This document shows positions 1 to 7,701 of a stretch of 40,886 nt of DNA, piece after piece. Numbering within the stretch: the stretch's first letter is position 1; each line of letters opens with the position of its first letter. Made by a program: the position numbers and the translations under genes. Under the pieces are notes generated by a model that was given only the letters and a program-made list of their open reading frames with translations, had not been told where the DNA came from and made no database searches. Source of the DNA: Holophagaceae bacterium (lineage in GTDB: Bacteria > Acidobacteriota > Holophagae > Holophagales > Holophagaceae); NCBI GenBank assembly GCA_017859955.1, contig JAFNAB010000016.1, positions 1-40,886 on the forward strand, written 5' to 3'.

Positions 1-195
1 AGCGTGGCCATCCTGGGCAGCATTGCTTCCAGCCACCTGGGGCATGGCGGCTGGCGGCAGCTCCTGAAGGTGGGAAGCTCGCCTCAGGCAGCCGCTGCCT
101 ATTCCCAGGGCTACCAGACCGCCATGATCGTAGGCGCCCTCTTCGCCCTCGCGGGGATCTGGGCCTCCCTGGCCCGGGGCGAACAAGCCCCCTAG
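1..195 (+). CDS. MFS transporter, C-terminal end (partial)
   Basis: This reading frame is open at the left edge and encodes only the last 64 or so residues of a protein that starts outside the window. It shows a hydrophobic segment beginning SVAILGSIASSHL, then a Tyr/Gly-rich loop and a last membrane helix (MIVGALFALAGIWASLA) before a short polar tail. This pattern is typical of the end of 14-helix drug exporters of the DHA2/EmrB type, whose last helices have an AxxGS..S motif and a GYQ(T/A)A..VG helix. It is followed by an HD-GYP gene 51 bases downstream with its own ribosome binding site. The family call is moderate because so little is present. Confidence 0.6.
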   Translation, partial: SVAILGSIASSHLGHGGWRQLLKVGSSPQAAAAYSQGYQTAMIVGALFALAGIWASLARGEQAP

Positions 196-246
196 TGGCG
201 TAGTCCCCTGCACTCCGTATATTGGGTTCGACCCCAGGAGGCGGAG

Positions 247-1392
247 ATGATGCAAGTCCAGGCTCACAAGGATGGCCTTGAGGGGTTGGGGGAGCCCGGC
301 AGCCTTCCGGAACGCCTGAAGCTGCTGCACCAGCAGCTCCAGACCCGATACCCCCAGATCCACCGCATGGCTGTGGCCCTCTACGATGACACCACGGGTA
401 GGGCGCGAACCTTCATCCAGAGCACTCGGGGGGAGTCCCCTCTCTGCCTCTACGAAATCCCGCTGGAGGAGGCACCGGATCTCAAGCGTCTACTGGATTC
501 TCGAGAAGGACGGGTCGTAGAAGATCTCTCCGTTTTCGCCCAGGGCACTCACGCCCATACCCGGGCCATCCGGGAGGGGGGATTCGCCTCCAGCTATACA
601 CTCCCCTTCTTCTGGCAGGGCCATCCGGAAGCCTTCATTTTCTTCAACAGCCGGGAGCCCGGCGCCTTCCCGGAACCGTGTCTCGACGAGCTGGACCTGT
701 GGGCCCACCTGGTGGGCATGCTGGTGGTGGCGGAACGGGCCTCCCTCAAGGCCTTGCTGGCGGCGCTGCGCACCGCCAATCAGATGGTCCACCTCCGGGA
801 TCCCGAAACCGGCGGGCACCTCGAACGGATGGCTGCATTCTCCCGCCTGATCGCCCGCGAGATGGCCCGTAGGGGGCTCCACCCCTTTGACGATGCCACC
901 ATCGAAACCCTGGCCTGCTTCGCCCCCATGCACGACGTCGGCAAGATTGGCATCCCCGATTCGGTGCTGATGAAGGCTGGAAGGCTGACGGATCAGGAAA
1001 CCCAGGTCATGCAACGCCATCCCGCCCTGGGCGGCGAACTGGTGAGCGCCATTCTCCAGGCCTTTGGGGCGGATCGCCTGGAGCATGTCGAACTGCTCCG
1101 CCAGGTGACGGAAGGCCATCACGAAATGCTCGATGGCAGCGGCTATCCCGAGGGGCTCAAGGGCCAGCAGATCCCCATGGCCGCGCGGATCATCGCCGTG
1201 GCAGATGTTTTTGATGCCCTCACCAGCCGTCGCCCCTACAAGGAGCCCTGGAGCAACGGGGAAGCCTTCGCCTACCTCCAACGGCAGGCCACGGACCACC
1301 TGGACCGGGACTGCGTGGAGGTGCTGATCGCGCTGGAGCCCGAAGTGCTTCGCATCCAGGCGGAATTCCTAGAGCCCCAGGGGAAGCCCTAG
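247..1392 (+). CDS. HD-GYP domain protein (probable c-di-GMP phosphodiesterase)
   Basis: The protein has 381 residues. The N-terminal 160 or so residues have a GAF-like look (no clear ligand motif). The rest is a full HD-GYP domain: an early His in GGHLERM, the HD pair in MHDVGKIGIPDSVL, HPALGGELV, then HHEMLDGSGYPEGL and ARIIAVADVFDALTSRRPYK. All signature residues are kept, so an active enzyme hydrolysing cyclic di-GMP is expected. The ATG is preceded by aggaggcgg; a second ATG follows directly. It lies between an exporter and a sensor kinase gene on the other strand, whose 3' end it overlaps by 24 bases. Family role is established knowledge; the signal sensed by the GAF-like part is unknown. 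Confidence 0.9.
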   Translation: MMQVQAHKDGLEGLGEPGSLPERLKLLHQQLQTRYPQIHRMAVALYDDTTGRARTFIQSTRGESPLCLYEIPLEEAPDLKRLLDSREGRVVEDLSVFAQGTHAHTRAIREGGFASSYTLPFFWQGHPEAFIFFNSREPGAFPEPCLDELDLWAHLVGMLVVAERASLKALLAALRTANQMVHLRDPETGGHLERMAAFSRLIAREMARRGLHPFDDATIETLACFAPMHDVGKIGIPDSVLMKAGRLTDQETQVMQRHPALGGELVSAILQAFGADRLEHVELLRQVTEGHHEMLDGSGYPEGLKGQQIPMAARIIAVADVFDALTSRRPYKEPWSNGEAFAYLQRQATDHLDRDCVEVLIALEPEVLRIQAEFLEPQGKP

Positions 1393-3072
1393 CGCAAAAT
1401 CCAGGGCTTGCTGCAGATCCTTTATCCGATAGGGTTTCTTGAGGTAGGTCAGGAACCCGTGGGCCTGAAAGGTTTCCCGGTTCATCGATTCACTGTAACC
1501 ACTGCAGAGTATGGCCTTGACATCCGACCGAATGGCCTTGATGGCATCCAGTGACTCCCCGCCGTTCATGCGAGGCATGGACGCGTCCATGAGGATGATC
1601 TGGATCTGATCCGCATGGTTCCGGAACACCTCCACCGCATCCATACCGTCCACCGCCTCCAGAACCCGGTACCCGAAGAATTCCTCCAGGATTTCCCGAC
1701 TGGTGGTGCGGACACTCGGGTCGTCATCCACCACCAGGATCGTGTGGGCGGGATAGGAAGCTGCTGAAGGCGTCGGTGCGGAGTGCTCTGGGACCATGGC
1801 CGACGCCAGCGGAAAAAGAGCCCTGAAGGTCGATCCGGCGCCAGGCTCACTCTGGATATGGAAACCGGCGCCGTGCCCACGCAGGATGCCCAGGGCGGCC
1901 GACAGACCGAGCCCCCGCCCCATCTCCTTGGTCGTGAAGAAGGGGTCGCAGATCGACAGCAGCTGATCCACCGGGATCCCACAGCCTCGGTCCGAGACGG
2001 CGAGGCACAGGCAAGGCCCTTCCGGGGGAGGGACCGCCCAGAGGCCGGAGGGCAGCTCCAGGGGATTCTCGAGGCACGAAACACCGACCAGGACCGGGCT
2101 CTGGTTCTGGCCCATGGCTTCCGCTGCGTTCAGGATGAGGTTGCCCACCACCTGCCGCAACTGTTCGGGATCCCCCTGGAGCATTTGGGGGCATGCTCCC
2201 GCAGCATCCTCCAAGATCACCTTCCGCCCGGCCAGGCTACTGAGGCGGTCCAGATCCTCAGCCAGGAGTTGGTTCAGGTCCAGGGGCCGGGCGTTACGGA
2301 AGCCCTTGCCCGAATACTCCAGCAGCCGCCCCGAGAGGGTCTGGGCCTGATTGAGGCAATCCAGCATCCGTTCGAAGGCCTTTGCCTCCTGGTCCGCCTG
2401 TAGACGGCCAGACTGGGCCCTTTCCAGGTTTGCCAGGATGACCTGGAACAGGTTGTTGAAGTCATGGGCGATGCCCCCGGCCATAAGGGCAAGGCTCTCC
2501 ATCTTCTGGGCGTGGCGCCGCGCCTCCTCTGCGGCATGTCGTTCCGTGGTGTCGTTCACCAAGGCCATCAGATGCTTTTCTGAATGGGTGACAAAAGGCG
2601 CCATCACACAGTCCATCCAGACCCGCCGACCAAAGGAGGTGAGGAGGTTGACCTCCACCCGCTGTTCCTTGCCCAGGACCAGGGCGCGCTCCGCAGCTTC
2701 CATGAGTCCGATGCCCTGGAGATTGGGCATCTTCCGGAAATCCCCCCCATAGATCCGGCTAAGATTCTCGGCGCCAAGGATTCGGGCCATGGCAGCGTTG
2801 GCCATGATGCACTTGCCGGTGGCAGCCACGAATACCGCCACCCCCAGTGGAGCCACCGAGACCATCTTCTCGTTGAGTTCCAGCGATTCACTCAGATGGG
2901 TAATAGCCTGGAAATAGAGAGAGTCATACCGATCCTTGGCCTCCTCCAGCAGGCGCATGGCCAGCCGGGTGCGCTCAAGCCGCCTGCGCAGCAGAATCAC
3001 CTCCCGCTCAGCTGAGGCCTCGGGTTCCGGGTTTTGGTCGTGGCTGCGATTCGACATGGCGAGCTCGTTCAT
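1369..3072 (-). CDS. Hybrid histidine kinase with PAS and C-terminal receiver domains
   Basis: A cytoplasmic sensor kinase of 567 residues without membrane segments. Domain order: coiled-coil-like N-terminus (20-65), PAS domain (about 68-178), dimerisation/phospho-acceptor helix with H203 in GGIAHDFNNLFQ, HATPase with N-box NLILNAAEAM (311-320), G1 DRGCGIP (361-367) and G2 GRGLGL (385-390), then a receiver domain (443-563) with VVDDD, phospho-acceptor D496 in LMDASMP and K546. The HDFNN-type H-box is common in hybrid kinases. Its ATG overlaps the stop of the upstream FIST gene (ATGA), with no Shine-Dalgarno of its own, so translation is probably coupled. No separate output protein is adjacent, so the phosphorelay partner is unknown. 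Confidence 0.92.
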   Translation of the reverse strand: MNELAMSNRSHDQNPEPEASAEREVILLRRRLERTRLAMRLLEEAKDRYDSLYFQAITHLSESLELNEKMVSVAPLGVAVFVAATGKCIMANAAMARILGAENLSRIYGGDFRKMPNLQGIGLMEAAERALVLGKEQRVEVNLLTSFGRRVWMDCVMAPFVTHSEKHLMALVNDTTERHAAEEARRHAQKMESLALMAGGIAHDFNNLFQVILANLERAQSGRLQADQEAKAFERMLDCLNQAQTLSGRLLEYSGKGFRNARPLDLNQLLAEDLDRLSSLAGRKVILEDAAGACPQMLQGDPEQLRQVVGNLILNAAEAMGQNQSPVLVGVSCLENPLELPSGLWAVPPPEGPCLCLAVSDRGCGIPVDQLLSICDPFFTTKEMGRGLGLSAALGILRGHGAGFHIQSEPGAGSTFRALFPLASAMVPEHSAPTPSAASYPAHTILVVDDDPSVRTTSREILEEFFGYRVLEAVDGMDAVEVFRNHADQIQIILMDASMPRMNGGESLDAIKAIRSDVKAILCSGYSESMNRETFQAHGFLTYLKKPYRIKDLQQALDFALGLPLGL

Positions 3073-4217
3073 CCCAGCAGGAGGGTCACAAAGGATTCGT
3101 TGTGGTAGAGGGACGGCGCCCCAGCCTCAGCTGGCGAGATCTCGCCGTAGAGATAGGGCCCCCCCACAAGAACCCCAGCCCCGAGGTTGGAGCAGGCGGT
3201 CTGACACTCATGGATGGTACGGGTCCCCAGGATCACCCGGCGCACCGCACAGGAGAAGCAGAGCGCAAGGACGGGAGCCCCTTCGCCAAACATCCCCTTG
3301 GCTCGCCGCACGGACCGTTGGACCGCTTCCACGATGCCATCACGGTCCACAAGGGTCACCCTTACCCTGAACCCCTGCGGGACTCTGGCGCTATATCGGA
3401 TCGAATCAATGCCGGGTTCCAGGGGGTGGATCGAGGTCCGCAGGAACAGGTAGCTGTCACAGGGGTCATAGACGGCGGTGGGGGTATCGATGAAGGGGAG
3501 GGCCCCATCCCCCATCAATTCGCGATAGAAGGCCAGGGCAGGCTTTCCATCGATCTCGTGGACGATATTCCGTTCGGCCCGGGTGACAACGCCTGTCCTC
3601 CCGATGGGCTTCCACCCGGAATCCACGGCGAAACCGAACCGGAAGGACCCTCCCAGTAAAAGGCAGACCGCAGATCCCGTGAGCACCCTGGCCCCATGGA
3701 ACTGGAGGTTGCCCCTGAAGACCCAGCGGTCCGCGGAGGCCCCACCAAACCATGGAAGACTCTCACCGAAGGCCCCCTGGAGGGCCTGCAGGGCTTCCTC
3801 TCCGGCATAGGAAAGACCATCCGCCAGGAGAATGCCCATCCTGGGGTCTGTCTCTGGGTTCGCCTCCCTGAAACGGATGCACTGAGGTGCAAGGGGCTGT
3901 GCGAGGTCGAGGCAGGTCGAGCAGAAGGTGGTGCTTTCCGAGCCGAGGACGATCAAAAGGAAGGAATCCTCCGTGTACCCCCCCAGGGAGGAAAACTCGC
4001 CGTCCGTGGTGCATCCGATGAGGGGAACCCCGGGCCACTGGGCATGAATGCCATCCAGAAGGCCCTGGTGGTCCAGATCCATACCGGCGAAAAGGAGGAT
4101 GGCTCCAGCTGGCCTTCCGGCCAGCTGGGACAGGCAGCTTACAATAGCCTGTCCCACGGCCTCCCGGGCTTCCACCACTTCCACCTGAGCCAGTGCTGCA
4201 TAAAAGGCTGAACCCAT
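3069..4217 (-). CDS. FIST N/FIST C domain sensor protein
   Basis: A soluble protein of 382 residues from the chosen ATG, with a FIST_N domain (GAILLFAGMDLDHQ, PLIGCTTDGEFSSLGGYTEDS, GLSYAGEEALQAL, PWFGGASADRW) and a FIST_C domain ending in LGAGVLVGGPYLYGEI. FIST domains are known sensory modules thought to bind small ligands such as amino acids. The frame is open 40 codons further up, but that stretch is low-quality sequence and family homology begins at MGSAFYAAL, so the start at 4217 is preferred (GGGGG seven bases upstream). It overlaps the hybrid kinase by four bases, and the kinase has no membrane sensor. This suggests that the FIST protein supplies the input to the kinase; that link is inference. 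Confidence 0.85.
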   Translation of the reverse strand: MGSAFYAALAQVEVVEAREAVGQAIVSCLSQLAGRPAGAILLFAGMDLDHQGLLDGIHAQWPGVPLIGCTTDGEFSSLGGYTEDSFLLIVLGSESTTFCSTCLDLAQPLAPQCIRFREANPETDPRMGILLADGLSYAGEEALQALQGAFGESLPWFGGASADRWVFRGNLQFHGARVLTGSAVCLLLGGSFRFGFAVDSGWKPIGRTGVVTRAERNIVHEIDGKPALAFYRELMGDGALPFIDTPTAVYDPCDSYLFLRTSIHPLEPGIDSIRYSARVPQGFRVRVTLVDRDGIVEAVQRSVRRAKGMFGEGAPVLALCFSCAVRRVILGTRTIHECQTACSNLGAGVLVGGPYLYGEISPAEAGAPSLYHNESFVTLLLG

Positions 4218-4363
4218 GGAATGCCCCCGGGAAAACCTGGACCATCGAAACTGCTGAGAGTATACGTCTCGGCACAGACGAGTGTTATGGTGAGCGGCGC
4301 GCCCTCGCGCTAATCTCAAACCACGAGGTATCGACATCCCATCTTTTTGCTGGAGGTCTGTCT

Positions 4364-5355
4364 ATGGACAGCATGGAACCCAAGGTCTTGTGGAACTACT
4401 TCCTGGAGCTATCGAAGATCCCCCGGGGCTCCAAGCATGAGCAGGCCGCGGCCCAGTGGGTGGCGGACCAGGGCAAGGCCCTGGGATGCGAGGTCCTGCG
4501 CGACCCCATCGGCAACGTGATCATCAAGAAAAAGGCCACCCCCGGCCTGGAAGCCCGTCCCGCCATCTGCCTCCAGGCCCATGTGGACATGGTCTGCGAA
4601 AAGAATGAAGGCACCCAGCACGACTTCCTGAAGGACCCCATTCCCGTCTACCGAGATGGTGATCTCCTCAAGGCCAGGGGCACTACCTTGGGCGCCGACA
4701 ATGGCATCGGCGTCGCCACGGCCCTGGCGGTCCTGGCCGCCACGGACATCCCCCACGGCCCGGTGGAAGTCCTGGTGACCATCGATGAGGAGACCGGCAT
4801 GACCGGCGCCGAGAATGTGCAGCCCGGCATCCTGAAGGCCAAATACCTCCTGAACCTGGACAGCGAGGAGGAGGGCTTCCTCACCATCGGCTGCGCAGGC
4901 GGAATCGACACCATCGCCACCCGGAAGGCCACTTGGCAGGCCCCCAAGGCCGGGGCCAAGGGCTACCGCCTCAAGGTCTCGGGCCTCAAGGGCGGCCACA
5001 GTGGCATCGATATCGCCAATCACCGGGGCAACGCCATCCGCTTCCTGGCCCGCACCCTTTATGCCCTCCAGCAGAACTTCGAGGTGGGCATCGCCCTCCT
5101 CCAGGGTGGCAACAAGCGCAACGCCATCCCCCGCGAGGCCTTCGCCATTCTGGCCCTATGACCGGCAAGGAAATGAAGGTGGTGGCCATCCATGCGGGCC
5201 TGGAGTGCGGCATCATCGGCGAGAAATACCCCGGCATGGAGATGGCCTCCATCGGCCCAGACATGTGGGACGTCCACACCCCCGACGAGAAGGTGAACAT
5301 CCCCTCCGTGGGCCGCTTCTGGGAGCTGCTGAAAGGCATCCTGGCGAAGGTTTAG
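4364..5355 (+). pseudogene. pepD: pepD-like M20C dipeptidase, broken by an internal deletion and frameshift
   Basis: The 5' part (4364-5161, RBS tggagg) encodes about 265 residues closely matching the front of aminoacyl-histidine dipeptidase PepD: QAHVDMV, RGTTLGADNGIG, IDEETGM, LDSEEEGF, KGGHSG and GGNKRNAIPREAF. It then stops at AILAL-TGA. The C-terminal PepD block (TGKEMKVVAIHAGLECGIIGEKYPGM to HTPDEKVNI and the end) resumes at once in another frame, at 5158-5355. From the remembered E. coli protein (485 residues), roughly 155 residues of the lid domain and second half are missing at the junction. The five metal-ligand motifs are all visible but are now split between two frames. A normal enzyme cannot be made. 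Recent decay or an assembly error would both fit. Confidence 0.85.
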
Positions 5356-5358
5356 GGC

Positions 5359-6060
5359 TCACTTCCCATCGAAGAATTCAACATCCTTGCGGCGACCTTC
5401 AGCCACTTCGGCCCTGAAGGTCGCCTCCGCTTCCTCCAGTCGCCGGCCCAGGTTCTGCACCGCCAGGCTCAGCCCTTCGCGGGCATTCCGCCGGAGCCCT
5501 TCATCCCGGTTGGCCCAGGTGGTGCTTCCCTTCACCAGGCTGCTTCCGTCCGCCCGGAAGAGCAGAATCCGGTCGGAAACATGGAAGACGGCCCCATCCA
5601 CGAAGGTGCTCGTGTCGTTCTTGTCACCCTTGATGGTGTAGGCACCCACCACGGTCCAATAGGTCCAGGAGAACCACTTGGGGTCCGTGAATCCCCCCCC
5701 TGCCTGAAGATAGGAGGAGGGGATCACCTTGAGCTCCCGGACCCAGGGCCTGTCCAGCAGATGGCGCTGAAGGATCGCCGTGAGCTGGGATTCCTGGTCG
5801 AGAGAGATCGCGGCACCCTTCTGGGACTGGTCCCGGAAGACATCCCCCACCCTGGCTGAGCCGCCTGGGACGAAGGCAACCCCCACCTTCATGGGGTAGC
5901 GGACCCGAACCACCTCGGGGCGAGCAGGGGCCTGCTCATCTTTCCTGGAAAGGTAGGCCAGAAGGTCGCTCTGGCGCTGGGTCGTGGCGGGCACCGCACA
6001 GCCGACCAGCAAGCCGAGCCCGAGGATCACTCCCAAATGTCCTTTCAGGGGTCCAGGCAT
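5359..6060 (-). CDS. Lipoprotein, rhombotarget-type family
   Basis: A protein of 233 residues. The start at 6060 is set by ggagg eight bases upstream; longer starts would read through GC-rich repeat-like sequence. The N-terminus is a lipoprotein signal (GVILGLGLLVGC, Cys about residue 22), so it should be lipid-anchored in the envelope. The body has MKVGVAFVPGG, LKVIPSSYL, TYWTVVGAYTIKGDKNDTST and a Glu/Arg-rich C-terminal helix. These blocks match what I recall of the 'rhombotarget lipoprotein' family found in genomes with rhombosortase. Between SSYL and TYWT this copy seems about 25 residues shorter than relatives I remember. No rhombosortase gene lies nearby. Its end is only 3 bases from the end of the pepD remnant. 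Confidence 0.6.
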   Translation of the reverse strand: MPGPLKGHLGVILGLGLLVGCAVPATTQRQSDLLAYLSRKDEQAPARPEVVRVRYPMKVGVAFVPGGSARVGDVFRDQSQKGAAISLDQESQLTAILQRHLLDRPWVRELKVIPSSYLQAGGGFTDPKWFSWTYWTVVGAYTIKGDKNDTSTFVDGAVFHVSDRILLFRADGSSLVKGSTTWANRDEGLRRNAREGLSLAVQNLGRRLEEAEATFRAEVAEGRRKDVEFFDGK

Positions 6061-6140
6061 GACGGGTACCTCCACCCGAAATATAATCCTGGCACATCGA
6101 CATAGGTAGGCCGTCACCGGCTTTCCCTGTCGCACCGCCG

Positions 6141-6330
6141 TGCGGCGGCGCCGCACGCCCCCGCGTCGAGGGGCGGCCAGAGTGCCCACCCCAGTGGAGT
6201 GTATGGCATGGGCGAGCTTTCGCACTCGCCCTTGGCGAAACCGTAGGCTGCTGGTGAGCCCTTGGAGCCTTCGTGCATTGGTGGTGGAAGTTGTTTTATG
6301 CTTTAGTTTATTAATTGCGAATCGGAATGA
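6141..6330 (+). repeat. Dispersed intergenic repeat, copy A
   Basis: By eye, this stretch aligns along its length with 21057-21263. Shared blocks include ggggcggccagagtg, ctggtgagcccttgg, ttggtggtggaag and attgcgaat, in the same order and at similar spacing. It also shares the 16-mer ccttggagccttcgtg (6260-6275) with the repeat at 29674-29689. It is non-coding and lies in a gap between two minus-strand genes. It corresponds only to the right half of the larger element at 20796-21319. Confidence 0.75.
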
Positions 6331-6405
6331 GCGGCTACACGGTCAGGGAAGATTGGCCGCGGGACTTGCACCCTCGAAGCAGCCGGAACGCCCGGCACAC
6401 TAGTG

Positions 6406-6434
6406 AAAAGGCCCGGACGAGTCCGGGCCTTTTT
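6406..6434 (-). terminator. Bidirectional intrinsic terminator after the flavoprotein operon
   Basis: A stem of aaaaggcccggac and gtccgggcctttt with a two-base loop, flanked by A and T runs on both sides, works as an intrinsic terminator on either strand. It lies 22 bases past the last gene of the minus-strand operon (6456-9730). Confidence 0.9.
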
Positions 6435-6455
6435 ACTTGGCAAATCCCGCCGGAT

Positions 6456-6755
6456 TCAGATCCGGACTCCGGTGAAGGAGGCCGGTCCAAACATGGAATT
6501 GACATCACCACTGATGGTATCGCCTTCCACCTTGCCGGAGAGCTCCAGCTTCAGATCGCCATAGGGGCTCTTCGGACACAGGGAGAAGGTGAAGGTGTTC
6601 CCCGAAACCTTGCCGTCCAGCACAGGGGCGACGCCCTCGAGATCCGAGGAGGAACTGCCGGTCAGAACGTCACCTTCAACCTTAAGGGTGAGGGTTGCGG
6701 GCTGATCACCCACCGGGGTCTTCGACACGATCTTATAAGTTCCATCTACAGACAT
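6456..6755 (-). CDS. Small beta-rich protein of unknown function, last gene of the flavoprotein operon
   Basis: A protein of 99 residues; aggag eight bases before the ATG at 6755 decides the start. There is no signal peptide or membrane segment. The sequence consists of alternating strands and Gly/Asp turns (ATLTLKVEGDVLTG, GKVSGNTFTFSL, LELSGKVEGDTISGDV, GPASFTG), suggesting a small beta-barrel or calycin-like fold. I recall similar short proteins beside fumarate reductase-like flavoproteins in other bacteria, but no function is known to me. It lies 79 bases after the hydrolase gene and just before the terminator, so co-transcription is likely. A ligand-binding or chaperone role in the same pathway is conceivable, but is a guess. 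Confidence 0.75.
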   Translation of the reverse strand: MSVDGTYKIVSKTPVGDQPATLTLKVEGDVLTGSSSSDLEGVAPVLDGKVSGNTFTFSLCPKSPYGDLKLELSGKVEGDTISGDVNSMFGPASFTGVRI

Positions 6756-6834
6756 TGCGTTTCTCCTTGAAAGCGGGGCGACAGTGGCGAGACAAGCTCG
6801 GAAAACCAATCACTGGGTCATTGGGTAGGAACCC

Positions 6835-7668
6835 TTAGAACTTGCCGCCCATTTCCGCGTAGATCTGGGGCAGGAAGGACTTCAGGTTGGCGAATTCCTT
6901 CACGTTGTGCTTGGCCAGGCACATGGGCACGAAGGGAGGGAGCTTCACGCCGCCGGGCAGGGTGTGGATGGGCTGGCCGTTCAAGAACTTCTTGCCCATC
7001 CAGAAGCGGGTGCGCTGCTCCAGGCCGCCGGGCACTTCGCGGAAGAAGTGGACCATGGCCGCCGAGCCCTTGAAGCTGGGGGCACCCAGGGGAGGGTTGA
7101 TCATCTGGGAGACACCGAAGCCACCGCAGACACAAGCCACATTGGGGGAGTGGAAGCGGCTCATGTCGAAGCCCATCTGCTCGGGGGCCAGGAAGTTGAT
7201 GTAGATGTTCTCCGTGGGACCGTCACAGGCCTCCACCACGTGATGGGTCATGCCCCAGAGCTTGTGGTCGAGGTCGGTGTTGGGGTCCAGAGCGCGCTTG
7301 CGGTCCTCCTCCGAAACGGAGATGGCGAAGTGGCCCTTGGGGAACCAGATCTTGTAGCGGAGGTTGTCCCCCAGGGCGTGCCAGGCGAACCACCACTTGA
7401 TCATGTCCACCGTGACCCCGGGCCACTGGGTGAGGTTGGCGATGAAGCCCGAACCGTCGGGCATGATGCACCAACCGGCCTCGCAGTCCAGGTAGCCGGG
7501 ATTGAGCAGATCGTTGATGCGCTCAATGGGCAGGGCCAGGGCAGGATCGATGGGGCGATCCATCTTGGCCATGGCTTCCGGGTCGAAGGGCGCGATGTCC
7601 TTGTAAAAATACTTGGCATACGGCTGGGCCTTTTCGGCTTCCGTCAGTTTGAAACGTTCAAGAAACAT
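6835..7668 (-). CDS. PhlG/phloretin-hydrolase-like C-C hydrolase
   Basis: A soluble protein of 277 residues with RBS ggagg. It resembles the DAPG hydrolase (PhlG) family: WWFAWHALGDNLRYKIWFPKGH (92-113), THHVVEACDG (141-150), MVHFFREVPGGLEQRTRFWMG (205-225) and the C-terminal HNVKEFANLKSFLPQIYAE (254-272). PhlG is a zinc enzyme with two His and two Glu ligands, the last two in an HxxxE motif; here H97, E146 and H207/E211 are the likely equivalents. Known members cut a C-C bond next to a ketone in 2,4-diacetylphloroglucinol or phloretin. It sits 33 bases behind the flavoprotein gene in one operon, so a substrate handled by both enzymes is likely. The actual substrate is unknown. Confidence 0.78.
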   Translation of the reverse strand: MFLERFKLTEAEKAQPYAKYFYKDIAPFDPEAMAKMDRPIDPALALPIERINDLLNPGYLDCEAGWCIMPDGSGFIANLTQWPGVTVDMIKWWFAWHALGDNLRYKIWFPKGHFAISVSEEDRKRALDPNTDLDHKLWGMTHHVVEACDGPTENIYINFLAPEQMGFDMSRFHSPNVACVCGGFGVSQMINPPLGAPSFKGSAAMVHFFREVPGGLEQRTRFWMGKKFLNGQPIHTLPGGVKLPPFVPMCLAKHNVKEFANLKSFLPQIYAEMGGKF

Positions 7669-7701
7669 TTAGAATCCTCCAGATTGGATCGTCGGTTGGT
7701 C

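Larger units (their letters stand above)
6061..6455. other. Intergenic region with repeat and terminator
   Basis: This 395-base gap holds the ribosome binding site and presumed promoter of the lipoprotein at its left end, the repeat copy at 6141-6330, and the bidirectional terminator at 6406-6434. No credible coding sequence was found in it. Confidence 0.6.

Noticed and set aside
215-240. A tRNA T-arm-like string, gggttcgacccc
   Set aside because: No acceptor, D or anticodon stems can be built around it, and it lies directly before the HD-GYP ribosome binding site.
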